A stretch of DNA of 64,000 nt from Thermohalobaculum sp039184865 (GTDB taxonomy: Bacteria; Pseudomonadota; Alphaproteobacteria; Rhodobacterales; Rhodobacteraceae). The stretch covers positions 1 through 64,000 of the forward strand of contig JBCDAV010000020.1 of the NCBI GenBank assembly GCA_039184865.1, written 5' to 3'. Each line of letters starts with the position of its first letter. Position 1 is the stretch's first letter. A model generated the notes under the pieces. It was given only the letters and a program-made list of their open reading frames with translations. It was not told where the DNA came from and did not search any database. Positions 16,476 to 25,398 of this stretch are shown piece by piece. The position numbers and the translations under genes were made by a program.

Positions 16476-16962
16476 TCGCCGCTGGATCCTCCGCGCAGCA
16501 CTGGTGCCGGCCATCCTCCCGCTTGCCGGGTGCTTCCGGCCGATGCTGGCGGAAGGCAGCGCCGGACGCGGCGTTGTCGGGCGGGTCGCGTTCCCCAACA
16601 CCGATGACCGGTTCGGCTATTTTCTGGTCAAATCGCTCGGCGACCGGCTCGGCGAACCGGGCGAAACCGACTGGTCGCTCACCGTCCAGAACCGCATCAC
16701 CGACAGCGATCAGGCGATCGCCCAGGACAACTCCGTCACCCGCGTAACCGTGACAGCCGTCTCACGATGGCAGTTGCGCCGCCGCTCCAACGGGGAAGTC
16801 GTCCTCAGCGACACGGCGATCTCGCAATCCGGTTACAACGCGACGACCTCGCTGTTCGCAACGCGTCAGGCCGAACTCGACATCGAGCGCCGCCTCGCCC
16901 GCGATATCGGCGAGCGCATCGCACGCCGCATCCTCGCGAACGCAGAGACGCTCGACGGATGA
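16462..16962 (+). CDS. lptE: LPS-assembly lipoprotein LptE
   Basis: A 166-residue lipoprotein with lipobox LAGC (Cys24) and the alphaproteobacterial LptE-like pattern (CFRPML near the N-terminus; later QAELDIERRLARDIGERIARRI). LptE plugs LptD in the outer membrane and helps insert lipopolysaccharide. Sequence conservation in this family is low; the position between leuS and holA is the strongest evidence. The start overlaps the leuS end by 14 bp and the stop overlaps the holA ATG. Confidence 0.85.
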   Translation: MSSPDRRWILRAALVPAILPLAGCFRPMLAEGSAGRGVVGRVAFPNTDDRFGYFLVKSLGDRLGEPGETDWSLTVQNRITDSDQAIAQDNSVTRVTVTAVSRWQLRRRSNGEVVLSDTAISQSGYNATTSLFATRQAELDIERRLARDIGERIARRILANAETLDG

Positions 16963-17969
16963 AGCTCAGCGGTCGCGACGCAATCGACTATTGCCGACGA
17001 CCCGACACCGCGCATGATGCGACACTGATCTTCGGACCGGATCTCGGATTTGTAACGGCCCTCAAGGATCAGCTCGTCGCAGCCCGCCTTGTCGGCATGG
17101 CTGGCGAAACCGAAATCGTCGACCTCGCCCCCGACGAGGTTCGCCGCGATCCGCTGAAGCTCGGCGACGCTTTGCAGGCGCAGGGCCTGTTCGCCTCGGA
17201 GCGGATCGTCCTCATCCAGAACGCGACCGACGCGCTCACGAAACCGATCGCGCCCGCGCTGGATCAGGACGGGGCACTCGAGTCGCCTCTCATCATCACG
17301 GCCGGAGCCCTTGCAGGACGCTCCAGCCTGCGAATGCTGTTCGAGAGCCGCCGATCCTCCGCCGTGCTGCAGACCTTCGAGGCGGTGATCGACGAGCAGC
17401 GGGTTCTTGAGGGCATCCGTGCGATCGATCCCGATCTCGAAATCCCGCAGGACGATCTCTACGGTCTCGTCCAGTTCGCGCGCGGCATGGATTACGCCGG
17501 ATTCCTGAAAGCCATTGAATTAATTGCACTTTATGGTGCCGGACGCTCCGAACCTCTGACGCTGAACGAGATCCTCAAGCTTCTGCCCCAGGATCAGGAT
17601 GCCGAGATCGACTCCGTCGTCACGGCGATCGCCGAAGGCCATGCCGACCGCATCGGACCGACGCTGCGACGGCTCGCTGCCGCTGGCGTGACACCGGTCT
17701 CGCTCGTTCTCGCCCTGCAACGGCACTTCCGGATGCTGTTCGCGATAGCCTCCGCCGGGGGCAACCTGTCCGCCGTCCGGCCGCCCCTCTGGGGACCACG
17801 CCGGGACAGCGTGCAGCGCCAGGTCTCGCGCTGGCCCGCGGGACGCATCGAAGCCGCTAATTCGCTGTTGCTCGAGACTGATGCGGCGATCCGCTCCTCG
17901 GGCAGGCCACCGGAGTTCGCGCTGATCGAGCGATGCGCACTGCGGCTCGCCATGATGGTGCGCCGATGA
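16959..17969 (+). CDS. holA: DNA polymerase III subunit delta
   Basis: A 336-residue delta subunit of the clamp loader, which opens the beta clamp. The N-terminal segment (DATLIFGPDLGFVTALKDQLVA) and the central EQRVLEGIRAID and LKAIELIALYGAG regions match HolA. The ATG overlaps the lptE stop (ATGA). It is the last gene of the leuS-lptE-holA operon and ends 10 bp from the convergent parB gene. Confidence 0.9.
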   Translation: MKLSGRDAIDYCRRPDTAHDATLIFGPDLGFVTALKDQLVAARLVGMAGETEIVDLAPDEVRRDPLKLGDALQAQGLFASERIVLIQNATDALTKPIAPALDQDGALESPLIITAGALAGRSSLRMLFESRRSSAVLQTFEAVIDEQRVLEGIRAIDPDLEIPQDDLYGLVQFARGMDYAGFLKAIELIALYGAGRSEPLTLNEILKLLPQDQDAEIDSVVTAIAEGHADRIGPTLRRLAAAGVTPVSLVLALQRHFRMLFAIASAGGNLSAVRPPLWGPRRDSVQRQVSRWPAGRIEAANSLLLETDAAIRSSGRPPEFALIERCALRLAMMVRR

Positions 17970-17979
17970 CGGGCTGAGC

Positions 17980-18876
17980 CTATTCCGAAAGCTTCCGGCA
18001 GAGGTCGTCGAGCTGTTCGAGCGACTTGTAGCGAATGCGGACCTCGCCGCTCCCGTCCTGCGCATTGGCCTGGATCGCCACGCGCATCCCGATCGCCGCC
18101 GAAAGATCCCCCTCCAGCAGCTTCGTATCGGCATCCTTGCCAGCAGGCTTGTGCGCCTTTCGCCCGGGCTCGGAGCGTTTCGGCTCTTTCACCAGCGCCT
18201 CGACCTGCCGGACGGAGAGCCCCTGGTTGACGGCCTCCTGCGCCAGCGCGACCGGATCTTCCGCCTTGATCAACGCCCTTGCGTGCCCGGCAGACAGTTT
18301 GCCAGCCTGAACCAGCGCGATGACATCGTAGGGCAAGGACAGCAGGCGCATCGAGTTGGCGAGCTGGCTGCGGCTCTTACCGATGACCTCGGAAAGCTCC
18401 TCCTGCGTGTAACCGTAGTTCTCGACCAGTTGCGTGTAGCCGCGCGCCTCCTCGATCGGGTCCAGATCGACCCGCTGCACGTTCTCGACAATCGCAAACT
18501 CGAGCACCTCACGGTCATTGACCGGGCGGATGACGGAGGGGACCGCGTGGATGCCCGCGCGCTGGGCCGCACGCCAGCGGCGCTCCCCGGCGATGATCTG
18601 GTATTTCTTCGGATCCCCGGGGTGCGGACGCAGCAGAACGGGCTGAAGAAAACCGTGCGCCTTCAGCGATTTCGCCAGCTCGTCCAGTTCCATGTCGCGG
18701 AAGACGCGGCGCGGCTGATCCGGGTTCGCCTCGATCAGGTCGATCGGAACGTCCTCGGTCCCGCCCTTCGGAGCATTCGTCGCAGGTGCCGGCGCCACCG
18801 CAGTCGCCGCATCGGCATCGCCGAGCAAGGCCGAAAGGCCGCGACCGAGAGCTCGCCTGTCAGATTTCTTCGCCAT
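17980..18876 (-). CDS. parB: Chromosome-partitioning protein ParB
   Basis: A 298-residue CTP-dependent DNA clamp that binds parS and spreads along the chromosome. The N-terminal nucleotide-binding motifs are visible (AGERRWRAAQRAG and ENVQRVDLDPIEEA), then the helix-turn-helix that reads parS (TQEELSEVIGKSRSQLANSMRLL), and a C-terminal dimerisation segment. The N-terminus RRALGRGLSALLG is typical of alphaproteobacterial ParB. It is six bases downstream of parA, and two parS sites lie 1.4 and 3.3 kb away. Confidence 0.97.
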   Translation of the reverse strand: MAKKSDRRALGRGLSALLGDADAATAVAPAPATNAPKGGTEDVPIDLIEANPDQPRRVFRDMELDELAKSLKAHGFLQPVLLRPHPGDPKKYQIIAGERRWRAAQRAGIHAVPSVIRPVNDREVLEFAIVENVQRVDLDPIEEARGYTQLVENYGYTQEELSEVIGKSRSQLANSMRLLSLPYDVIALVQAGKLSAGHARALIKAEDPVALAQEAVNQGLSVRQVEALVKEPKRSEPGRKAHKPAGKDADTKLLEGDLSAAIGMRVAIQANAQDGSGEVRIRYKSLEQLDDLCRKLSE

Positions 18877-18882
18877 CCCGCG

Positions 18883-19710
18883 TCACGCCGCCTTCTGAGT
18901 TTTGGTCCGCTGCAAAAGCTCCGCCGCCAGGTCGACATAGGCGCGGCTGCCCGCACATTTCGGATCGTAGACCAGCGCCGGCATCGCGTGGCTCGGCGCC
19001 TCTGACAGCCGCACATTGCGCGGGATCAGCGTCGAATAGACCACGTCGCCCAGATTATCGCGGACATCGTCGGCGACCTGCGAGGACAGCCTGTTGCGCT
19101 GATCGTACATCGTCAGCACGATCCCATCGATCCGCAGATCGGGATTGAGGTTCTGCTGCACCCGGCGCACGGTCCCGAGAAGCTGGCTCAGGCCTTCGAG
19201 CGCGAAGAACTCGCATTGCAGCGGCACCAGAACGGCCTCGGCCGCCGTCATCGCGTTGACCGTCAGCAGGTTCAGCGACGGCGGGCAGTCGATGATGATG
19301 AAATCGTAGCGCTTGCGCACGGGCAGGTTTTCGTCAGCCTCATCCAGCATCGATTTCAGGCGATGCGCGCGCGTCGGATCATCGACGAACTCGACATCGG
19401 CGCCGGACAGATCGATCGACGCAGGCGCCAGATCGAGCCTCGGCACATCCGTTTCGCGAATGACGTCCTGAAGCGTCTTTTCGCCGGCCAGCGCCTCGTA
19501 GGTCGTGCCGTCGCGCTCATCGGCATGGCAGTTCAGACCGGTCGAGGCATTCCCCTGCGGATCGAGGTCGATTACCAGACACCTGAGCCCATTAGCCGCC
19601 AGCGCCGTCGATAGGTTGATCGCCGTCGTCGTCTTCCCCACGCCGCCCTTCTGATTGACGATGGCAAGCACGCGGGCGCCGGTCGGCGAAATGGCATCAG
19701 GGGACGTCAT
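18883..19710 (-). CDS. parA: Chromosome-partitioning ATPase ParA
   Basis: A 275-residue ParA/Soj ATPase. The deviant Walker A motif KGGVGKTTTAINL lies near residues 21-33, followed by VIDLDPQGNAS and IIDCPPSLNLL. It uses ATP-dependent DNA binding to move ParB-parS complexes to the daughter cells. Its start overlaps the end of rsmG by 14 bp; parB follows. Confidence 0.97.
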   Translation of the reverse strand: MTSPDAISPTGARVLAIVNQKGGVGKTTTAINLSTALAANGLRCLVIDLDPQGNASTGLNCHADERDGTTYEALAGEKTLQDVIRETDVPRLDLAPASIDLSGADVEFVDDPTRAHRLKSMLDEADENLPVRKRYDFIIIDCPPSLNLLTVNAMTAAEAVLVPLQCEFFALEGLSQLLGTVRRVQQNLNPDLRIDGIVLTMYDQRNRLSSQVADDVRDNLGDVVYSTLIPRNVRLSEAPSHAMPALVYDPKCAGSRAYVDLAAELLQRTKTQKAA

Positions 19711-20326
19711 GTCGTGGGTACACTTCCGTAATGTCGAGGATCATGCCGTCCGGATCGGTTCGACTCGGGATCCTGCTCGCGTGGAGTTTCCAAGACTGCT
19801 CCGCCTCCGTCAATTCGGATTCATAGCTGCGGCCCTTCAGAAGCAGATATCTGGTTGTCTCTCCGCGTAACGGTGCGGTCAGGGTCAGGATTTTGGGAAC
19901 ACTCGCGAAGGCGCGAGCGGTGATGATCTGGAAGGTTTTTGGCGCGACGGCCTCGACCCGCTCGGCATGAACGCGCGTCTCCAATCCGAGCTCGCGACTG
20001 GCCTGCCGGAGAAACACGCATTTGCGCTGATCGGACTCGATCAGATCGACCACCAGATCACGGTTTTTCTCGGCGGCCAGGATCGCGCAGACAAGGCCAG
20101 GAAGCCCGGCACCCGATCCGACATCCGCCCATGAGGTCACATCGTCCGGGACGTGCGGGAAAACCTGCGCCGAGTCGAGGATGTGCCGATCCCACAGACG
20201 GTCTATCTCACGCGGCGATACCAGATTTATCTTGCGGTTCCAGCGCGTCAGCAGCGCAGAAAATGCATCGAGTTTCTCAATTGTTTCACGTGAAACAGTG
20301 AGGCCGACGGCATCGAGCGACTTCAC
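19697..20326 (-). CDS. rsmG: 16S rRNA (guanine-N7) methyltransferase RsmG
   Basis: A 209-residue methyltransferase (GidB) that modifies G527 of 16S rRNA. The SAM-binding motif is WADVGSGAGLPGLVCAIL. The start is GTG, overlapping the mnmG stop as GTGA. Codons for VSRET near the N-terminus are made of a perfect parS site. It is placed in the conserved mnmG-rsmG-parA-parB order. Confidence 0.95.
   Translation of the reverse strand: MKSLDAVGLTVSRETIEKLDAFSALLTRWNRKINLVSPREIDRLWDRHILDSAQVFPHVPDDVTSWADVGSGAGLPGLVCAILAAEKNRDLVVDLIESDQRKCVFLRQASRELGLETRVHAERVEAVAPKTFQIITARAFASVPKILTLTAPLRGETTRYLLLKGRSYESELTEAEQSWKLHASRIPSRTDPDGMILDITEVYPRHDVP
20282..20297. promoter_or_regulatory. parS: parS site 1
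   Basis: A perfect 16-bp palindrome TGTTTCACGTGAAACA, the bacterial ParB-binding consensus. It lies inside the 5-prime coding part of rsmG and encodes part of its N-terminus. It is about 6.1 kb from the candidate origin. Confidence 0.95.
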
Positions 20327-22203
20327 GCGGTCTTCCGGGTCTCGCTGCGCTTGGCATGCACCAGCAGCAGTGCCAGCGCGGCCGGAGTCATTCCCTCGAT
20401 CCGGGATGCCTGGCCGAGCGTTTCCGGGCGCACGGCTGCGAGCTTCGAGACCAGCTCGCTCGACAGCCCCGAGATACCGTGGAAATCGAAATCCCTCGAA
20501 ATCGCAATGGCATCGTCGGACTGAAGCGCATCGACCTCGCGCTGCTGGCGTTCGAGATATGGCGCATAGCGCGCATCGTTCTGGACCTGCCGGAGATGCG
20601 CAAGATCGTGCGATGCGAGTTCAGGCCAGATCTTCAGCACGTCTTCGATGCCGACATCGACCATCGAAAGAAGGTCGAAGCCCGTCCGGCGCGCACCGTC
20701 AGACTTGAGCGCGAGCCCGTGCCGATTGGCTTCGTGCGGGGTGACAGACACCTGTCGAAGCGTAGAAGCAGCGCTCTCGATCGAGGCCTGTTCGTGCTCG
20801 AACAGAGCCCGACGATCGACGCCGACACAGCCGTAATCGATACCCTTCTGGGTCAGCCTCTGATCGGCGTTGTCGGCCCGCAGATGCAGCCGGAATTCGG
20901 CGCGCGAGGTGAACATCCGGTATGGCTCGGAAACGCCCTGGGTAATCAGGTCGTCGATCAGAACGCCGATATAGCCCTCGGACCGCGCCACGTGGAACGG
21001 ATCGCGGCCAGAGGTCTTCGCGACCGCGTTCAGACCGGCAACGAGGCCCTGCGCTCCGGCTTCCTCATATCCGGTCGTCCCGTTGATCTGGCCCGCGAGG
21101 AACAGGCCCGGCAGCGCTTCAAGTTCGAGCGACCGCGTCAGGGATCGGGGATCGATGTAGTCATACTCGACCGCGTAGCCCGGCTGCAGGATAGTCGCCG
21201 CTTCCAGACCCTTGATGGTTCGGACATAAGCCTCCTGCACATCGACGGGCAGCGAGGTCGAAATCCCGTTCGGATAGACCTGGCGAGAGGTAAGACCCTC
21301 CGGCTCCAGGAAAATCTGGTGCGCATCCTTTTCGGCAAAGCGCGTGATCTTGTCCTCGATCGACGGGCAATAGCGCGGACCGACGCCCTCGATCATCCCG
21401 CCATACATCGCGGACTTGTCGAGGTTTTCGCGAACGATGTCGTGCGTCCGGGGATTGGTGTGCGTGATGTGGCACGGGATCTGATCAAGGGCTGGCTCGG
21501 TCGTCATGGAGGAGAAGAAAGACGGCTCGTCATCGCCCGGCTGGGCTTCCAGCTTGCTGAAATCAATGGTCCCGATGTCGAGCCTGGGTGGCGTACCAGT
21601 TTTCAATCTGCCGAGCGGCAGGCCTAGATCGTCAATCCGCTCCGCCAATCGGACAGAAGCCTGCTCGCCGACGCGGCCACCTTCGATCACTTCCGTGCCT
21701 CGGAACATCCTGCCCCGTAGGAATGTCCCGGTGGTCAGAACGACCGCGGACGCGTGAACCTCGGTCCCGTCCAGAAGACGAACGCCGGCGGCTTTCCCGG
21801 CCTCGACGATCAGATCGACGACGTCTCCCTCGATGATCTCCAGACCCTGCGTGGCGCCCAGCTCGGCCTGCACCAGTGACTTGTAGATGTCGCGATCGCA
21901 CTGCGCGCGCGGTCCGCGAACTGCCGGACCCTTGCGACGGTTCAGAAGCCTGAACTGGATCGCCGCGGCATCGGCGACACGACCCATGATGCCGTCCAGC
22001 GCGTCGAATTCCCGGACCAGGTGCCCCTTTCCAAGCCCGCCGATCGCCGGATTACAGGACATCTCGCCAATGGAAGCACGCGCATGTGTTACCAGCGCAG
22101 TCCGGGCACCGAGCCGCGCTGCAGCGTGGGCGGCCTCGGCACCAGCATGCCCGCCGCCAACGACGATGACATCGAACTGATGCGCGTGTTTCACGTGAAA
22201 CAA
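20323..22203 (-). CDS. mnmG: tRNA uridine-5-carboxymethylaminomethyl modification enzyme MnmG
   Basis: A 626-residue FAD enzyme (GidA) that with MnmE modifies the wobble uridine of several tRNAs. The FAD motif is VIVVGGGHAGAEAA, followed by GEMSCNPAIGGLGKGHL. The start is probably TTG at 22203, giving MFHVKHAH, a segment made of a parS site; a GTG three codons later is an alternative with AGGA 9 nt upstream. It lies 2 bp after mnmE and overlaps rsmG. Confidence 0.96.
   Translation of the reverse strand: MFHVKHAHQFDVIVVGGGHAGAEAAHAAARLGARTALVTHARASIGEMSCNPAIGGLGKGHLVREFDALDGIMGRVADAAAIQFRLLNRRKGPAVRGPRAQCDRDIYKSLVQAELGATQGLEIIEGDVVDLIVEAGKAAGVRLLDGTEVHASAVVLTTGTFLRGRMFRGTEVIEGGRVGEQASVRLAERIDDLGLPLGRLKTGTPPRLDIGTIDFSKLEAQPGDDEPSFFSSMTTEPALDQIPCHITHTNPRTHDIVRENLDKSAMYGGMIEGVGPRYCPSIEDKITRFAEKDAHQIFLEPEGLTSRQVYPNGISTSLPVDVQEAYVRTIKGLEAATILQPGYAVEYDYIDPRSLTRSLELEALPGLFLAGQINGTTGYEEAGAQGLVAGLNAVAKTSGRDPFHVARSEGYIGVLIDDLITQGVSEPYRMFTSRAEFRLHLRADNADQRLTQKGIDYGCVGVDRRALFEHEQASIESAASTLRQVSVTPHEANRHGLALKSDGARRTGFDLLSMVDVGIEDVLKIWPELASHDLAHLRQVQNDARYAPYLERQQREVDALQSDDAIAISRDFDFHGISGLSSELVSKLAAVRPETLGQASRIEGMTPAALALLLVHAKRSETRKTA
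22187..22202. promoter_or_regulatory. parS: parS site 2
   Basis: A second perfect TGTTTCACGTGAAACA, at the very start of mnmG, 1.9 kb from the first copy and about 4.2 kb from the candidate origin. It encodes Phe-His-Val-Lys of MnmG and may affect its choice of start codon. Confidence 0.95.
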
Positions 22204-22205
22204 TC

Positions 22206-23510
22206 CTACTTCCCGAGGCAGAACGAGGCGAAGACGTCTCCTAATACATCTTCCACCGACGATCTACCGCTCAATGCGTCGAGCGCGGCGACGGCGCTGC
22301 GCAGATCATCCGCGAGAACTTCCGGGTCAGATGTTCCGGTCTTCGCCTGGGCGCGCACGATTGCATCATGGCATTTCTGCAAGGCGTCCCTTTGCCGAGC
22401 ATGTCCGAACAGACCCACACCTGAAGCGTGCCGTTCCAATCGCGCTCTGATCGATGACAGAAAGTCTTCGATCCCCTCACCGGTAACCGCCGATACAAAA
22501 TGATCCGCGTCGCCCCGGTCGAGATCGCATTTCGACCAGATCACAAGGTCAGCGGGAACGTCGTCATGCGCGTCCGTTTCAGCAACGTCAGATGCGCGCA
22601 GCCGGACGCGAACATCTGCGGCCTGTGCCCGGGCAAGTGCTCTTTCCACACCGATGCGCTCGATATCGTCGGCCGCCGCCCGGAGGCCCGCCGTGTCGAG
22701 AAACGTCACCGGGATGCCGCCGAGATTACACCGGACTTCGAGCACATCGCGGGTCGTTCCAGCAATATCGGAGACAATGGCCACGTCCCTGCCCGCAATC
22801 GCGTTGAGCAACGAGGACTTGCCGACATTGGGCGGTCCGATCAGCGCGACCTCGAACCCTTCACGAAGCCGCTCGGTTCGCGCGAACTGCTTCAGCTCCT
22901 GTGCAATCTCCCCGCGCACACCCGAGAGCAGATCCGCCACCTCCGGTGAGACATCCTCGGGCACCTCTTCGTCGGCCCAGTCGATTGTCACCTCGATCAG
23001 AGCACGGGCGCGGATCAGCCTGGACCGCCAGTCTTCCAGCTTCGAGGTCGCCTGCCCGGTCGACACCCGGATTGCCTGCTTGCGCTGAAACTCGGTTTCG
23101 GCCGCGATCAGATCGGCCAATCCCTCGACTTCGGTCAGATCCATGCGCCCGGCCTCGAACGCGCGACGCGTGAACTCTCCTGGTTCGGCAAGGCGGGAAT
23201 GACCCAATCGGCTGAGTTCCTCGAGGATCGCATCGACGACCGCGCGCCCGCCATGGCAATGGATCTCGGCCGAGCGCTCTCCCGTAAAACTTGCCCCATC
23301 TTCGAAGACGATGAGCATCGCGTCATCGAGCGTTAAGCCAAACCTGTCGACCAGACTTCGCCGAACGAGGCGTCTCGGGACCGGAGCCGATTTCCCGGTT
23401 AGCGTCTCGACATAGCTCCAGGCCTCGGGGCCGGATAGCCGGATCACAGCGATTGCGGATTGTCCCTGCCCGGTCGCGACGGCGAAGATCGTGTCGCGTA
23501 CCTGGGCCAT
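22206..23510 (-). CDS. mnmE: tRNA modification GTPase MnmE
   Basis: A 434-residue GTPase (TrmE) that forms the wobble-uridine modifying complex with MnmG. An N-terminal folate-binding domain is followed by a helical domain with an inserted G domain (G1 GPPNVGKSSLLN; G3 DTAG). The catalytic C-terminal motif FCLGK is intact. The G domain looks slightly compact. It is the second gene of the rho-mnmE-mnmG-rsmG-parA-parB series, 19 bp after rho. Confidence 0.96.
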   Translation of the reverse strand: MAQVRDTIFAVATGQGQSAIAVIRLSGPEAWSYVETLTGKSAPVPRRLVRRSLVDRFGLTLDDAMLIVFEDGASFTGERSAEIHCHGGRAVVDAILEELSRLGHSRLAEPGEFTRRAFEAGRMDLTEVEGLADLIAAETEFQRKQAIRVSTGQATSKLEDWRSRLIRARALIEVTIDWADEEVPEDVSPEVADLLSGVRGEIAQELKQFARTERLREGFEVALIGPPNVGKSSLLNAIAGRDVAIVSDIAGTTRDVLEVRCNLGGIPVTFLDTAGLRAAADDIERIGVERALARAQAADVRVRLRASDVAETDAHDDVPADLVIWSKCDLDRGDADHFVSAVTGEGIEDFLSSIRARLERHASGVGLFGHARQRDALQKCHDAIVRAQAKTGTSDPEVLADDLRSAVAALDALSGRSSVEDVLGDVFASFCLGK

Positions 23511-23529
23511 CGTCGACGGCGGCCTGATA

Positions 23530-24795
23530 TCAGGCGTTCATCGAGTCGAAGAATTCCGAGTTGGTCTTGGTCTGCTTCAGCTTGCCGAGCAGGAATTCGA
23601 TCGCGTCGGTCGTGCCCATCGGGTTCAGGATCCGGCGCAGCACGAACATCTTCGTCAGATCGCCCTTCGAGACCAACAGCTCTTCCTTCCGCGTGCCGGA
23701 CTTGAGGATGTCCATGGACGGGAAGACGCGCTTGTCCGCGACCTTGCGATCGAGCACGATTTCCGAGTTACCGGTGCCTTTGAATTCTTCGAAGATGACC
23801 TCGTCCATCCGGCTGCCGGTGTCGATCAACGCCGTCGAGATGATCGTAAGTGAGCCACCTTCTTCGATATTTCTCGCAGCACCGAAGAAGCGCTTCGGGC
23901 GCTGCAAGGCATTGGCGTCGACACCACCGGTCAGGACCTTGCCCGAGGACGGAACAACCGTGTTGAAGGCCCGGCCAAGACGCGTGATCGAGTCGAGCAG
24001 AATGACCACATCGCGGCCATGCTCGGTGAGACGCTTGGCTTTCTCGATGACCATCTCGCTGACAGCGACGTGCCGCGTGGCTGGTTCGTCGAACGTCGAG
24101 GACACGACCTCGCCCTTCACCGAACGCTGCATGTCCGTGACTTCCTCGGGCCGCTCGTCGATCAGCAGCACGATCAGATAGCACTCGGGATGGTTGGCTT
24201 CGATCGAGTGCGCGATGTTCTGCAGCAGCACGGTCTTACCGGTGCGCGGTGGCGCCACGATCAGACAGCGCTGGCCTTTCCCGATCGGCGCCACGAGGTC
24301 GATGACCCGCGCCGACTTGTCCTTCACCGTCGGGTCTTCGATCTCCATCTTGAACCGCTCGTCGGGATAGAGCGGTGTCAGGTTGTCGAAATGGACCTTG
24401 AGGCGGGCCTTCTCGGGATCCTCGAAATTGATCGTGTTGACCTTCAGGAGCGCGAAGTAACGTTCGCCGTCCTTCGGCGCGCGGATCGGTCCTTCGACAG
24501 TGTCGCCCGTCCTGAGTGAGAAGCGGCGGATCTGGCTCGGACTGAGATAGATATCGTCCGGCCCCGGAAGGTAGTTCACGTCCGGGGAGCGCAGGAAACC
24601 GAACCCGTCCTGGAGAACCTCGAGCACGCCGGACCCGACAATCTCGACCCCTTCCTCGGCGAGCTCCTTGAGGATCGCGAACATCAGATCCTGCTTGCGC
24701 ATCGACGCCGCGGCCTCGATTTCCAGCTCTTCGGCCAGCACGAGGAGATCGGCGGGTGATTTCGCCTTTAGGTCGGATAACTTCTGTTCTGTCAT
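23530..24795 (-). CDS. rho: Transcription termination factor Rho
   Basis: A 421-residue hexameric RNA helicase that ends transcription. It has the N-terminal helical segment, the cold-shock RNA-binding domain (GFGFLRSPDVNYLPGPDDIY), and the ATPase domain with Walker A PPRTGKT and IDERPEEVTDM. The ATG at 24795 gives the normal Rho length; a TTG at 24852 would add 19 atypical residues and has no ribosome-binding site. It is in the conserved hemJ-rho-mnmE position. Confidence 0.97.
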   Translation of the reverse strand: MTEQKLSDLKAKSPADLLVLAEELEIEAAASMRKQDLMFAILKELAEEGVEIVGSGVLEVLQDGFGFLRSPDVNYLPGPDDIYLSPSQIRRFSLRTGDTVEGPIRAPKDGERYFALLKVNTINFEDPEKARLKVHFDNLTPLYPDERFKMEIEDPTVKDKSARVIDLVAPIGKGQRCLIVAPPRTGKTVLLQNIAHSIEANHPECYLIVLLIDERPEEVTDMQRSVKGEVVSSTFDEPATRHVAVSEMVIEKAKRLTEHGRDVVILLDSITRLGRAFNTVVPSSGKVLTGGVDANALQRPKRFFGAARNIEEGGSLTIISTALIDTGSRMDEVIFEEFKGTGNSEIVLDRKVADKRVFPSMDILKSGTRKEELLVSKGDLTKMFVLRRILNPMGTTDAIEFLLGKLKQTKTNSEFFDSMNA

Positions 24796-24942
24796 GGTAC
24801 GGTCCAGCGCCGTTGAGATATCGTTTTGGAGATCGGTCGGAGGCTCTGCCAAAGGGGAGGATGCACCGCGAGCCTCTGCGGTTGGGGGTGCATATACACG
24901 CTAAATCTGAATCGTCAATGTAATTTGGGAGCCGTCAGCCCA

Positions 24943-25398
24943 TCAGAACGGTCGCACGATCACCATGACGACGATCCCGATCATCGCGAGCGTCGGGACT
25001 TCGTTGGCAAGGCGGTAATACTTGCCCGACCGCGCGTTCCTGTCCGCCGCGAAGTCCTTCATCCATTTGACCAGCGAGTGATGAAACCACGTCATGACGA
25101 TGACGAGAGCCGCCTTGATCCATGGCCAGATATCGCTCCAGTCGATGACGCCCGGTGTGAAGACAAGCAGAAGGCCACAGACCCATGTCACGATCATTGC
25201 GGGGTTCATGATGACCCGCATGAGCTTGTGCTCCATGACCTTGAGGGTTTCGCTGAGCTGGTCGCCGATCTCGGCCCGCTCCGCGTGATAGACGAAGAGA
25301 CGCGGCAGGTAGAAAATCCCGGCCATCCAGCTGATAACCGCCATGATGTGCACCGCCTTGACGTATGGATAGGCCCAGGAAAGCCAGTCCTCGATCAT
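24943..25398 (-). CDS. hemJ: Protoporphyrinogen IX oxidase HemJ
   Basis: A 151-residue inner-membrane protein with four predicted helices. It carries the HemJ pattern (YVKAVHIMAVISWMAGIFYL, then WFHHSLVKWMKDFA) with conserved His residues thought to bind haem. It oxidises protoporphyrinogen IX in haem synthesis in bacteria that lack HemG/HemY. The start overlaps the hemE stop (ATGA), which agrees with this pathway role. Confidence 0.93.
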   Translation of the reverse strand: MIEDWLSWAYPYVKAVHIMAVISWMAGIFYLPRLFVYHAERAEIGDQLSETLKVMEHKLMRVIMNPAMIVTWVCGLLLVFTPGVIDWSDIWPWIKAALVIVMTWFHHSLVKWMKDFAADRNARSGKYYRLANEVPTLAMIGIVVMVIVRPF

